Of a DNA stretch of 64,000 bases, positions 37,320 through 45,236 are shown piece by piece. The notes beneath the pieces are model-generated. The model had not been told where the DNA came from. It worked only from the letters and a program-made list of their open reading frames with translations, and made no database searches. The DNA is from Duodenibacillus sp964509205 (GTDB lineage: Bacteria; Pseudomonadota; Gammaproteobacteria; Burkholderiales; Burkholderiaceae_F): assembly GCA_964509205.1 (NCBI GenBank), contig CAZDVW010000008.1, positions 3,960-67,959 of the forward strand. Reading direction: 5' to 3'. Position numbers and translations under genes: made by a program. Each line of letters starts with the position of its first letter. Position 1 is the first letter of the stretch.

Positions 37320-38348
37320 TTAAATGACGACGCAGCCGGGGGCTCCGTCAGGACGCACAACGATCTCTCCGATCCGGTACACGGTCTCGCCCTGAGCTTC
37401 GAAGGCCATCTTCGCTTTCTCTGCTTCTTCCGGACTGACGACGACAGCCATTCCAATTCCGTTGTTAAAGACGCGGTGCATTTCGTGCGAGTTGATGTTT
37501 CCCGTCTTCTCAAGCCAATCGAAGATGGCAGGTCGTTTCCAGGAATCTGCCTTGATGACACACTGCGTATTTTCGGGAAGAACGCGCGGGATGTTTTCAA
37601 GAAGTCCGCCGCCCGTGATGTGAGCCATCCCTTTGATGCGGACTTCTTTCATGACGGCAAGCGTTTGTTTGACGTAGATCCGCGTGGGTTCCATGGCTCT
37701 GTCGGCTAACGTAGCGCCGTCAAACGGCATGTCCCAAGAGGTGCCGGATACCTCGACGACCTTGCGAATCAGAGAAAAGCCGTTGGAGTGAGGTCCGGAG
37801 CTGGCAAGCCCCAGAACAACGTCTCCCGGAACGATTGATTTTCCGTCGATGATGGCATCTTTTTCGACGATTCCGACGGCGAAGCCTGCCAAATCGTATT
37901 CCCCTTCCGGGTACATCCCAGGCATTTCGGCGGTTTCTCCGCCGATCAGTGCACAACCGGCCAGTTCGCAACCCTTCGCAATCCCTTTGACAACGCGTGC
38001 AGCAGTTTCAACATCCAATTTTCCGCAACCGTAGTAATCCAAAAAGAAAAGCGATTTTGCGCCTTGAACCAAAATGTCGTTGACGCTCATCGCAACGAGA
38101 TCTTGTCCGACCGTGTCATGTCGGTTTAAAGCGAATGCAAGCATCAATTTCGTGCCGACGCCGTCTGTTCCGGAAACAAGGACGGGATTTTTGTAATCTT
38201 TGCTGATTTCGAAAAGAGCACCGAATCCGCCGATCGATCCGAGAACTCCGGGCAGGAGGGTGCGCTTGGCAGCCGGTTTGATTCTTTCGACAAGCTCATC
38301 GCCTGCATCAATCGAGACGCCGGCGGCGGCATAGGACAGTTCCGTCAT
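37320..38348 (-). CDS. purM: Phosphoribosylformylglycinamidine cyclo-ligase PurM
   Basis: 342 residues. Closes the imidazole ring of AIR in purine synthesis. Signatures: YAAAGVSIDAGDELVERI, LVSGTDGVGTKLMLAF, FLDYYGCGKLD, CALIGGETAEMPGMY, ASSGPHSNGFSLIRK and MAHITGGGLLENIPRVLP. Divergent from hda; a -10-like TTACAAT lies 79 nt upstream. Confidence 0.97.
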   Translation of the reverse strand: MTELSYAAAGVSIDAGDELVERIKPAAKRTLLPGVLGSIGGFGALFEISKDYKNPVLVSGTDGVGTKLMLAFALNRHDTVGQDLVAMSVNDILVQGAKSLFFLDYYGCGKLDVETAARVVKGIAKGCELAGCALIGGETAEMPGMYPEGEYDLAGFAVGIVEKDAIIDGKSIVPGDVVLGLASSGPHSNGFSLIRKVVEVSGTSWDMPFDGATLADRAMEPTRIYVKQTLAVMKEVRIKGMAHITGGGLLENIPRVLPENTQCVIKADSWKRPAIFDWLEKTGNINSHEMHRVFNNGIGMAVVVSPEEAEKAKMAFEAQGETVYRIGEIVVRPDGAPGCVVI

Positions 38349-38490
38349 GGTGTTAATGCCTAAAAAATAAGAAAAAAGAGATACATTCGCGGTAAACTTC
38401 GCGCCTGTCTTCCGGCAGGCGGCCTCATTGTAACGTAAGCTGCACGCTGAAGGAATGAAAGAAGAATCAATCAGAAGTCATTTAGTCGAA

Positions 38491-39141
38491 ATGGATACTC
38501 CGCAGCAACTTTCTCTTGAGTTGTCAATGCCGCAAGTGCCGACACTTGCGAATTTTGTTGTCGGAGAAAATGCTGAAGCGATGGCTTCCATTCAGGCATT
38601 TTGCTCGGGGACTGGGCCGCAGTTCCTTTATCTTTGGGGCGTCCATGGCTGCGGTTGTTCGCATCTGTTGCGGGCGATTGCTCCGGAGCAAAAAGAGAGA
38701 ATTCCGCTGTTTGATGAGACGGTTCAGATTTATGCCGTCGATGACGCTCAGGCGCTTTTAGGATTCGAGCAAGAGGAACTGTTTCACTTGATGAATGAAG
38801 TCAGAAGCCATCCCGGATCTCGCATCGTTGTGGCAGGTCATGCTCCTATTCCAGAACTCCCTTTGCGTCAGGATATCAAGAGTCGTCTTTCTTGGGGGCT
38901 TACGTTTGAGATTCATCATTTGGATGCAGACAGTGCGACAGAGGAGTTTATTCGTCAAGCCTCGGAAAGAGGAATCGTTTTAAATCACGAGACGAGGCTT
39001 TGGATAGAGACGCATTGTCCTCGCGATATACAGAGCTTGCGCCGACTTTTGGACGAACTTGATGCGTATGCGATCAAAGAGAAGAGGAAGGTGACATTGC
39101 CGCTCATTCTTCAGTTTATTGCGAAAGGAATCGAAAAGTGA
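38491..39141 (+). CDS. hda: Hda-type DnaA regulatory protein
   Basis: 216 residues from the ATG reading MDTPQQLSLELSMP. This matches the clamp-binding QL(S)L(x)L start of E. coli Hda, so it is preferred over an ATG 12 codons upstream (38455). AAA+ domain like DnaA domain III: FLYLWGVHGCGCSHLLRAI replaces a standard Walker A, then VYAVDDAQALLG for Walker B and DIKSRLSWGLTFEI for the box with the arginine finger. With the beta clamp it turns ATP-DnaA into ADP-DnaA. Its stop overlaps the next GTG start (GTGA). Confidence 0.9.
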   Translation: MDTPQQLSLELSMPQVPTLANFVVGENAEAMASIQAFCSGTGPQFLYLWGVHGCGCSHLLRAIAPEQKERIPLFDETVQIYAVDDAQALLGFEQEELFHLMNEVRSHPGSRIVVAGHAPIPELPLRQDIKSRLSWGLTFEIHHLDADSATEEFIRQASERGIVLNHETRLWIETHCPRDIQSLRRLLDELDAYAIKEKRKVTLPLILQFIAKGIEK

Positions 39142-39860
39142 AACTGGCAGTTTTTGACTTGGATCACACGCTCTTGTCTTTTGACTGCGAATGGAGTTGG
39201 GTCAATTACATTGCTCAACACGAAGGAATTGATCCGAAGGAGGCTTTTGCTCCGCTCAAGCCGATGTATGTCGACTACTACGAACGGCACCGCCTGGATG
39301 CGGACGCTTTCAGCGATTTCCAAATGCATTTTCTGGCACGGTTTCCGCGAGCTCGTCTGGATGAATTGTTGGCCGATTTCGTTCGCGAAATCATCCGTCC
39401 CTCCATTTCAGAGTCGGCGAAAAAACTCGTTGATTCGTATCGACAGCGCGGAGATATCACGGCAATCTGTTCGGGAACGTATTCGTATGTTGTCGACCCG
39501 ATTGCACGCCTTTTCGGAATTAATGCCGTTCTATGCGGGAAGCCGGAAACCGATGAAAAAGGGGAGTTCACGGGAAGGCTTGTCGGGCTCAACAGCTTTG
39601 GAAAAAACAAGGTTGAATTTGTCCGAAATTTTTTGCAGGAAAAGCATCTTTCCGCACAGACGCTGTGCTTTTATTCCGATTCCTTGAACGACAAGCCGCT
39701 TTTTGACTATGTGGAAAGTTGCGGAGGTGAGTGCGTTGCCGTGAATGCGGAAGCGGCACTGCTTACTTATGCGCAGACACGCGGCTGGAAGACGTTGTCC
39801 TTGTATGAACAGCAGACCGGTGCCGGGATTGCATCCGTTCGCGAGATTTTTGGTATCTGA
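39138..39860 (+). CDS. HAD-superfamily phosphatase (HAD-IB, SerB-like)
   Basis: 240 residues from a GTG that overlaps the hda stop by 4 nt. Motif I is AVFDLDHTLLSFD with the nucleophile Asp and the acid Asp. Motif II lies in AICSGTYSYVV, and motif III with the acidic pair in LCFYSDSLNDKPLFD. The substrate is not known; related proteins act on phosphoserine-like or histidinol-phosphate-like compounds. Placed between hda and pcnB as in other Burkholderiales. Confidence 0.9.
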   Translation: MKLAVFDLDHTLLSFDCEWSWVNYIAQHEGIDPKEAFAPLKPMYVDYYERHRLDADAFSDFQMHFLARFPRARLDELLADFVREIIRPSISESAKKLVDSYRQRGDITAICSGTYSYVVDPIARLFGINAVLCGKPETDEKGEFTGRLVGLNSFGKNKVEFVRNFLQEKHLSAQTLCFYSDSLNDKPLFDYVESCGGECVAVNAEAALLTYAQTRGWKTLSLYEQQTGAGIASVREIFGI

Positions 39861-39863
39861 AAG

Positions 39864-41324
39864 ATGTTTGATTGTGTAAGACAAGTTGTTCGCAAATGGT
39901 TCAGGTCTCGAGAAAAGACGTTCAGTCGGATGCCGAAGATCATCGGCAAGGACGAACACGGCATCGATCCGAAACTTGTCAGTTGGCAGGCCAGGCGGAC
40001 TTGCGAGGCGTTGCAAAAGCGCGGATTTAAGGCCTACATTGTTGGCGGAGCGGTTCGAGATCTCCTCTTGGGTGTCCAACCGAAAGATTTTGACGTTGTT
40101 ACGGATGCAACACCCGAACAAGTAAAACGTTCGCAACGCCGGGCGATTATCATTGGCCGACGGTTTCAGATCGTTCACGTTATTTTCGGAGCAGAGGTCG
40201 TTGAGTGCTCAACATTCAGAGCGCTGGATGCTCTCGGCGTACGCAAAGATGCCGAGGGACGTGTTATCAGCGACAATATTTTTGGTCCGATGTGGCAGGA
40301 TGCCGCCCGCAGAGATTTCACGGTCAATGCCTTGTATTACGACCCGACGACGCAGGAACTTTTGGATTATCACGACGGGTTAAGAGACTTGAAGCGGCGT
40401 TGCCTGAAAATGATCGGTTCTCCGAAAGAGCGTTATCGCGAAGACCCTGTGCGTATGATGCGAGCCATTCGCATCGCCGGCAAGCTCGGTTTTTCGATTG
40501 ATCCCGAGGCGAAAAAACCAATTGCTGAAATGGCAGATCTCCTGCAGAATGTTCCGGCGGCTCGCCTGTTCGATGAAATGATGAAATTGTTCACCTGCGG
40601 AAAGGCAGAAATTTGCCTGAAGGCAATGCGGGAGAACAAGTTACTGCATCCTCTGATGCCGATCTTGGACGTTATCCTCAGTGAGCCGCAAGGGGAGGAG
40701 TTTTTAATGCTGGCGATGCGTCGAACGGATGAGCGCATCGCCGTCGGAAAGAGAATTTCTCCGGCTTTTCTTTTCGCCACACTTCTTTGGCCTCAAGTGA
40801 AGAAACGGTGGGATTCCTATCAGCACAGACCGAGAACAACTCGAGCAGGTGCGCTCTTTTTGGCAGCAGAAGATGTTGCGGCAACGCAGTGTCGCGGTCT
40901 GGTGATCCAAAACCGATATGTTGTTGATATGAAGCAAATTTGGTTGCTTCAGCTTCGCTTTGAACGCCGTACTGGAAAAAATCCGTATTCTCTCATTGAG
41001 CATCCGAAGTATCGCGCTGGTTATGATTTCATGCTGTTGCGAAGCCAGCTCGGTCATGTCAGCCAGGAATTGGTGCATTGGTGGGAGCAGTTTGTTGCGG
41101 CAGATGCGCCGGCGCGAGAGGGAATGATTGCTGAGCAAGAGAGTCTTGCCAGTCGGATGTCGAAAAAAGCCAAAAAGAAGAAGACTGCGGCGAGGTCTTC
41201 TGAAGAATCAGAAAAAGAGCAATCTCGGTCAGCCGATGCGGACGGGCAGGAAAAGAGACAGCGAAAACGGTGTCGAAACACAAAGAGAAAACTGAAAAAT
41301 TTGAAAGAAACAGGGACTTTGTGA
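39864..41324 (+). CDS. pcnB: Poly(A) polymerase I
   Basis: 486 residues. Adds 3' poly(A) tails that mark RNA for decay. Class II nucleotidyltransferase head: AYIVGGAVRDLLLGVQPKDFDVVTDATPEQV with the Asp-x-Asp pair, RRFQIVHV and RDFTVNALYYDP. RNA-binding part: YREDPVRMMRAIRIAGKLGFSI. From about residue 430 a strongly basic Lys/Arg/Ser tail follows, which fits PcnB rather than a CCA-adding enzyme. folK begins 1 nt past the stop. Confidence 0.94.
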   Translation: MFDCVRQVVRKWFRSREKTFSRMPKIIGKDEHGIDPKLVSWQARRTCEALQKRGFKAYIVGGAVRDLLLGVQPKDFDVVTDATPEQVKRSQRRAIIIGRRFQIVHVIFGAEVVECSTFRALDALGVRKDAEGRVISDNIFGPMWQDAARRDFTVNALYYDPTTQELLDYHDGLRDLKRRCLKMIGSPKERYREDPVRMMRAIRIAGKLGFSIDPEAKKPIAEMADLLQNVPAARLFDEMMKLFTCGKAEICLKAMRENKLLHPLMPILDVILSEPQGEEFLMLAMRRTDERIAVGKRISPAFLFATLLWPQVKKRWDSYQHRPRTTRAGALFLAAEDVAATQCRGLVIQNRYVVDMKQIWLLQLRFERRTGKNPYSLIEHPKYRAGYDFMLLRSQLGHVSQELVHWWEQFVAADAPAREGMIAEQESLASRMSKKAKKKKTAARSSEESEKEQSRSADADGQEKRQRKRCRNTKRKLKNLKETGTL

Positions 41325-41325
41325 T

Positions 41326-41868
41326 TTGAAACAATCTGCGATTAATGCCCTTCCAAAGAACTCGGTTACTGCCTATGTTGGAATCGGAGCCAATCTGGGA
41401 AGAAAAGAGGAGACGATTCGAAGGGCGATTGAAGACATTAAAAAAATTCCAAATACGACTCTGACGGCTTGCTCATCGCTTTATCTGACAGAACCGATTG
41501 AAGCCGCCGGAGAGGATTATGTGAATGCGGTTGTCCGCGTAGAAACCAGACTGTCGGCGATTCAGGTTCTTCATGCGTTGCAAAATCTCGAGAATCGGTT
41601 TGGTCGAATTCGCCCTGCAGGCGTCGTCAATGCTCCGAGAACGTTGGACTTGGATCTCCTTCTTTATGCAGATGCAGAGAGTACGGAGCCGGAACTGATC
41701 CTTCCGCATCCCCGCATGCTTGACCGCGCATTTGTTTTGATCCCTTTAATGGAAATTGCGCCGGTCAATTTCCAAATCAAAGAAATGAGTTTGAGCAGCC
41801 GACTTCTCAGCGTGTCAGCGCAAAGAGTGAGTCTGCTGACAAAAGAAACGTATTTTTGTTTAGTGTGA
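41326..41868 (+). CDS. folK: HPPK, folate pyrophosphokinase
   Basis: 180 residues from a TTG. Transfers pyrophosphate to 6-hydroxymethyl-dihydropterin in folate synthesis. Signatures: AYVGIGANLGRKEETI, SLYLTEPIEAAGEDYVNAVV, LENRFGRIRPAGVVNAPRTLDLDLLLY (catalytic Asp pair) and LPHPRMLDRAFVLIPL. The pcnB-folK order supports the call. Confidence 0.95.
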   Translation: MKQSAINALPKNSVTAYVGIGANLGRKEETIRRAIEDIKKIPNTTLTACSSLYLTEPIEAAGEDYVNAVVRVETRLSAIQVLHALQNLENRFGRIRPAGVVNAPRTLDLDLLLYADAESTEPELILPHPRMLDRAFVLIPLMEIAPVNFQIKEMSLSSRLLSVSAQRVSLLTKETYFCLV

Positions 41869-41890
41869 AGAGGCAAACAAAGGAGAAAAA

Positions 41891-42253
41891 ATGAATTTCT
41901 TTTCTTCCGTTCCAGTCGTCGTTCAGACGGCTTTTCTTTTGGTGCTTTCCAACTGTTTTATGACCTTTGCCTGGTATGGGCATTTGCGTAACTTGGCTGC
42001 ATCTCCTTGGTATATCGCAGCGGTTATAAGTTGGGGCATTGCGCTTTTCGAGTACATGCTTCAAGTACCTGCAAACCGTATTGGGTTTTCAGAATTGTCA
42101 CTGGCGCAATTGAAGATTCTGCAGGAGGTCATCACGCTGGCAGTTTTCGTGCCTTTTGCCGTTCTGTATATGAAGCAACCGATCAAACTTGACTATTTGT
42201 GGGCGGCTTTGTGCATGCTCGGAGCCGTTTATTTTATTTTTCGGTCTGCTTGA
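41891..42253 (+). CDS. DUF486 / DMT-like small membrane protein
   Basis: 120 residues with four membrane segments. It has the DUF486 pattern MTFAWYGHLRN, VISWGIALFEYMLQVPANRIGF and LAQLKILQEVITL. The function of the family is unknown; it resembles half of a drug/metabolite transporter. AGGAG lies 8 nt upstream. Last chromosomal gene before the tRNA. Confidence 0.88.
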   Translation: MNFFSSVPVVVQTAFLLVLSNCFMTFAWYGHLRNLAASPWYIAAVISWGIALFEYMLQVPANRIGFSELSLAQLKILQEVITLAVFVPFAVLYMKQPIKLDYLWAALCMLGAVYFIFRSA

Positions 42254-42276
42254 TTTTTCGATTTCAAAAAAATCAG

Positions 42277-42282
42277 TATAAT
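42277..42282 (+). promoter_or_regulatory. Perfect -10 box of the tRNA-Leu gene
   Basis: TATAAT lies 17 nt before the tRNA 5' end, as expected of a -10 box. The -35 region is weak (T-rich, no clear TTGACA). Confidence 0.7.
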
Positions 42283-42298
42283 TCCGCTTTCACGCAGT

Positions 42299-42384
42299 GC
42301 CCGGGTGGCGGAATGGTAGACGCAGAGGACTCAAAATCCTCCGCCCTTAAAAGCGTGAGAGTTCGAGTCTCTCCCCGGGCACCA
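42299..42384 (+). tRNA. tRNA-Leu (anticodon CAA)
   Basis: The cloverleaf is visible: acceptor GCCCGGG with CCCGGGC, a D arm, the anticodon stem GAGGA / TCCTC around loop CTCAAAA, so the anticodon is CAA (codon UUG). A long variable arm typical of tRNA-Leu follows, then the T arm GAGAG-TTCGAGT-CTCTC. CCA is encoded (42382-42384). The integrase gene starts 145 nt downstream, so its 3' end is the likely phage attachment site. Confidence 0.96.
42360..42384. other. Probable prophage attachment site (left end)
   Basis: The 3' end of tRNA-Leu (T arm to CCA) is followed at once by phage DNA with an integrase gene. Phages of this type reuse the tRNA 3' end as core. The matching right copy is outside the window, so the core limits cannot be fixed. 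Confidence 0.5.
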
Positions 42385-42417
42385 CTTCAAATTTAGCGTA
42401 ACTGATCTACACTTATC

Positions 42418-42443
42418 AAGCCTTGTTTTTACAAGGCTTTTTT
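42418..42443 (+). terminator. Terminator behind tRNA-Leu
   Basis: AAGCCTTG and CAAGGCTT form a perfect 8-bp stem with a 6-nt T-rich loop, followed by TTTT. It lies 34 nt past the tRNA. Confidence 0.8.
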
Positions 42444-42496
42444 GTTGCTCCGGTCGGTGTAAACTTAGCGTGTTTTATCGTAAAAAGAAGTTTTTT

Positions 42497-42525
42497 GTTA
42501 CCTTTCTGTTACCACCTTTGTTACC
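42497..42525 (+). repeat. Three phased GTTACC repeats before the integrase
   Basis: GTTACC at 42497, 42508 and 42520, spaced 11 and 12 bp, so roughly on one face of the helix, ending 3 nt before the integrase ATG. Could be arm-type integrase sites or operator half-sites. Confidence 0.5.
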
Positions 42526-42528
42526 ACT

Positions 42529-43584
42529 ATGGCCAGCATCGTAAAAAATGACGTCGGGACGTATTCCGTTTACTATCGAATCGGCGGAAAGCAGCGGAAG
42601 AGAAATTTCAAAGACAGAACGTCCGCCATCAAGTTCAGAAATACAATAGGCCTCGATCCGGAAAAGTCCTCTGTTCGGTTGACGGTTGAAGAGTTGCTGG
42701 ATCTTTACAGACAGGTTGTCACGGTCCGAAAGAAAGGTGCACGGTCCGAAGACATTCGGATCAAAAGACTGATGCGCTGCGCCTTTGCAAAGATTCGAGC
42801 CGATAAGATCACGCGCAAAGACATGCAGATCTATGCCGACAGGCGATCCGAAGAGACGAGCAGTCTGACCGGCTCTCAACTATCAGCCGGGACCGTGATC
42901 CGTGAATTCAAAACGCTCTCTTCAATTTTCAACTGGGCGATCGAGCAGGGATATTTGGAAAGCAATCCTGCCAAAGGAGTGCATTTGCCGAAAAGCCCGG
43001 AGCATCGGGAACGGACAGCAACAGCCGATGACATCGACCGCTTGCTGGTTGCCTCCGGCTGGGACGGCGTAACACCGCCTCAAAACGACACGCAGGTTGT
43101 GATCGCAGCATTCCTTTTTTCTTGCCGGACCGGAATGCGCTCCGGAGAAATCACGCAAATTGAAGAGGCATGGATTGATGAGAATGTGATTCATCTTCCC
43201 GCGTCGGCAACGAAGACAGCCAGTAAGCGAGACGTTGCGTTGGGAAAGGGGGCGAGACGGATTCTTGATCTTGTCAGACAGGCCAATGGCAGCAGGCTTT
43301 TTCAGATGACGGCCAGCGTGAGGGATGCGCTTTTCAGAAAAGTCCGTGACCGAGCCGATCTCGGACCCATCCTCGATTCTCACGGCAACGTAATTAAAGA
43401 AGGATTGCATTTTCATGACGGCCGGGCGACCTTTGCAACATGGGCGGCAAGCCCGGATCCGAAGACAGGCGTGCCCCGGCTGGACGTAATGGCACTGGCT
43501 CGTCAGACGGGGCACAAGGATTTGAAAATGCTGATGAGGTATTACAGAACTTCTGCAAAAGACTTGGCGGAGAGGTTGGATTAG
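42529..43584 (+). CDS. int: Phage tyrosine integrase
   Basis: 351 residues. Catalyses site-specific recombination at the tRNA-Leu. It has an Arm-type N-terminal domain (SIVKNDVGTYSVYYRIGGKQRKRNF), a SAM-like core-binding domain, and a catalytic domain with Arg in SCRTGMRSGEI (about 203), His-x-x-Arg in FHDGRATFATW (about 295), GHKD (about 328) and the nucleophile Tyr in LMRYYRT (about 338). It points away from the tRNA. No ribosome site is obvious; GTTACC repeats fill the upstream stretch. Confidence 0.95.
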   Translation: MASIVKNDVGTYSVYYRIGGKQRKRNFKDRTSAIKFRNTIGLDPEKSSVRLTVEELLDLYRQVVTVRKKGARSEDIRIKRLMRCAFAKIRADKITRKDMQIYADRRSEETSSLTGSQLSAGTVIREFKTLSSIFNWAIEQGYLESNPAKGVHLPKSPEHRERTATADDIDRLLVASGWDGVTPPQNDTQVVIAAFLFSCRTGMRSGEITQIEEAWIDENVIHLPASATKTASKRDVALGKGARRILDLVRQANGSRLFQMTASVRDALFRKVRDRADLGPILDSHGNVIKEGLHFHDGRATFATWAASPDPKTGVPRLDVMALARQTGHKDLKMLMRYYRTSAKDLAERLD

Positions 43585-43629
43585 ACTGTCACCGTTGACA
43601 GTTTTTGTGTGATCGATGGGAGAAAAAAT

Positions 43630-44022
43630 ATGGCATTGGTTCTTATCTTTATTGGTTTCGGCCTTGCTGTTTTAATTCCATATATGGTTAATAGTCGAGA
43701 AGAACGACGGGACTTTTTTCGGTATATAAAAAGAAGGTTTTATTCGCCAACGAAAAGAATAGCGTTGTTATTAGCAATTGCAGGAACTGCTTGGATTCTC
43801 TTTCTTTGCGCTACCATTCTCGTTACTAGAGGCTATTTCAGCGAATGGCATTGGGACTACCTTGCTCCCTGGATTTTGACTACGATTGCTCTTTGGGTTG
43901 TTGCTCTTGGCAAGTTTGATGGTTTTTTTCTTTCCTTTAGAGACGGTCTATTCTCTTTTTTAAAGGAGATTGGGGGCGGGGTTCGTTCCTTTTTTAAGTG
44001 GATACGAACCGGGGACTTTTAA
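43630..44022 (+). CDS. Small three-helix membrane protein next to int
   Basis: 130 residues from the ATG with GGGAG ahead. Three hydrophobic segments (about 1-20, 43-65, 77-97), a basic loop between the first two (RRDFFRYIKRRF) and a basic Phe-rich tail. Base composition is more AT-rich than its neighbours. No family recognised. Its place just behind int, co-directional with it and against the early operon, suggests a lysogenic accessory gene; superinfection exclusion is a guess only. Its stop overlaps the last gene of the leftward operon by 4 nt. Confidence 0.7.
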   Translation: MALVLIFIGFGLAVLIPYMVNSREERRDFFRYIKRRFYSPTKRIALLLAIAGTAWILFLCATILVTRGYFSEWHWDYLAPWILTTIALWVVALGKFDGFFLSFRDGLFSFLKEIGGGVRSFFKWIRTGDF

Positions 44023-44282
44023 CTCTCTATTCTGCTTTTTTCACGTTGCAACCGCTCGGCTTCGTTAGCAAGCGACAACAGCCATTTCGCGGTTATTCGC
44101 GCGCGATCTGGAGTGCAACTGATTTTGACGAGAGACAAGATTTCGCCGCTATAGCGTCTGGTTCTCGCGTCAAACTCTACAAGCCCTTCCTCTGTGACAT
44201 AAGCATAAAGCGCTTTGGATAGTCCTGCGTTCTCGTACGGATTTAATGCAAGTGTTATCGTGCCTAAAGATTCCGTCATCAC
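44019..44282 (-). CDS. Hypothetical prophage protein (87 aa)
   Basis: 87 residues, last gene of the leftward early operon. The start ATG overlaps the previous stop (ATGA), so translation is probably coupled. The N-terminal half is strand-like (LGTITLALNPYENAG, YAYVTEEGLVEFD), the C-terminal half a basic helix. No family recognised. Confidence 0.65.
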   Translation of the reverse strand: MMTESLGTITLALNPYENAGLSKALYAYVTEEGLVEFDARTRRYSGEILSLVKISCTPDRARITAKWLLSLANEAERLQREKSRIES

Positions 44283-44512
44283 AACCCCTTTGCAATTTTT
44301 CTAAGTTCTGCTCTGTGGATTTTTACCCAACGAGAGTAAATCCTCAGATCCCGTTTAAGTTCGGAGATCCTCTTGTTTAGGTCAAAAATTTCTTTAGTAT
44401 CTGCCGAATCGGACGTATCGACAAATTTTCTAACGTAACTCGCAGATTCCCAAACACCATAGGCGTTTTGGGCGATATGACGTAACGTAGTTTTAGGTAG
44501 TATCAATGTCAT
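44279..44512 (-). CDS. Hypothetical prophage protein, helical (77 aa)
   Basis: 77 residues with ATGA overlaps at both ends. The C-terminal half (IFDLNKRISELKRDLRIYSR) has a heptad pattern and may form a short coiled coil. No family recognised. Confidence 0.65.
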   Translation of the reverse strand: MTLILPKTTLRHIAQNAYGVWESASYVRKFVDTSDSADTKEIFDLNKRISELKRDLRIYSRWVKIHRAELRKIAKGL

Positions 44513-44691
44513 CTAAACACCTCAATCGCATAAATGCTCACGCACATCAGAAGCACCACAGCAACGATGCACGTAAAGTAGAACTGTGTCTTCTCCTCCA
44601 AAGTACCTAACATAACTCCAGCACCCAAACAAAGGATGGCACCCATACTCAGACACAAGAAAAATGCTCCCAAAACAGCAGTGTTTTCCAT
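44509..44691 (-). CDS. Small two-segment membrane protein (60 aa)
   Basis: 60 residues with two hydrophobic segments (about 7-28 and 36-56) joined by a charged turn LEEKTQ. The stop overlaps the next ATG. It could be an inner-membrane accessory protein. No family recognised. Confidence 0.65.
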   Translation of the reverse strand: MENTAVLGAFFLCLSMGAILCLGAGVMLGTLEEKTQFYFTCIVAVVLLMCVSIYAIEVFR

Positions 44692-44787
44692 TTACTCTGC
44701 CTCCTTTGCCTTTGCTGCCAGCATTACACTGTTGTCTTCGATCCAGTCCAGATACTCATTAATTTTTCTAAGCAGGAATTTCTCCAC
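44692..44787 (-). CDS. Possible 31-residue helical peptide
   Basis: A frame from GTG (44787) to a TAA directly touching the next ATG (44691). It would read VEKFLLRKINEYLDW then an acidic/Ala-rich end. It fills the only gap in an otherwise gapless operon. The start is weak: AAGG is only 2 nt away and the preceding stop is 4 nt upstream, so it would need coupling. Confidence 0.4.
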   Translation of the reverse strand: MEKFLLRKINEYLDWIEDNSVMLAAKAKEAE

Positions 44788-44791
44788 ACCT

Positions 44792-44986
44792 TCACTTAAA
44801 GTCTAAAAACGCCTTTCTGTCGAAAACTGTCGCTACCTCGCAGAGTTTGGTCTCGCAGTTCTTGTCCACAAACTCGGTGATCTTTAGCGCGATGACATGC
44901 GCCTCTTCTGCTGTACGCCCCTGGAAGATCCGCACCTCCTTTGAACAGTTTTCGAAACAGTGCCGAATTGTTATATCGACTCTCAT
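44792..44986 (-). CDS. Hypothetical prophage protein (64 aa)
   Basis: 64 residues from MRVDITIRHCF, chosen because GGGGA lies 8 nt ahead; an earlier ATG is 12 codons upstream without one. Three Cys (HCFENC, NCETKLC), a strand-helix-strand pattern (RIFQGRTAEEAHVIALKI). No family recognised. Confidence 0.6.
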   Translation of the reverse strand: MRVDITIRHCFENCSKEVRIFQGRTAEEAHVIALKITEFVDKNCETKLCEVATVFDRKAFLDFK

Positions 44987-44987
44987 C

Positions 44988-45236
44988 TCAAAGTCCCCTT
45001 GAATCCTCAAGCCATCCCTCAACGTCCTTCCTGAGCCACCGCTTCCTCGCGCCGTCGCACAGCGAGATCGGCTTCGGAAACGACGGATCCGAGAGCATCT
45101 TTCTCATCGATGACGAGTTCGGACTCAGTCCACACATGAGAGAGATCCCACTCGTTGTGACCAAATTCGACCCAGTCAGTCGGACCGTCTCCGTCGCAAT
45201 CTGACGAGCGAGTTCTTGAATTTCTGTCTTATTCAT
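44988..45236 (-). CDS. AlpA-like / excisionase-type DNA-binding protein
   Basis: 82 residues from MNKTEIQ with GGAG 6 nt ahead. The C-terminal half carries the AlpA/Xis-type winged-helix pattern: LMCGLSPNSSSMRKMLSDPSFPKPIS, then ARKRWLRKDVEGWLED, the usual final helix. It may act as excisionase or as regulator of int. The ATG overlaps the stop of the upstream small protein. Confidence 0.75.
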   Translation of the reverse strand: MNKTEIQELARQIATETVRLTGSNLVTTSGISLMCGLSPNSSSMRKMLSDPSFPKPISLCDGARKRWLRKDVEGWLEDSRGL

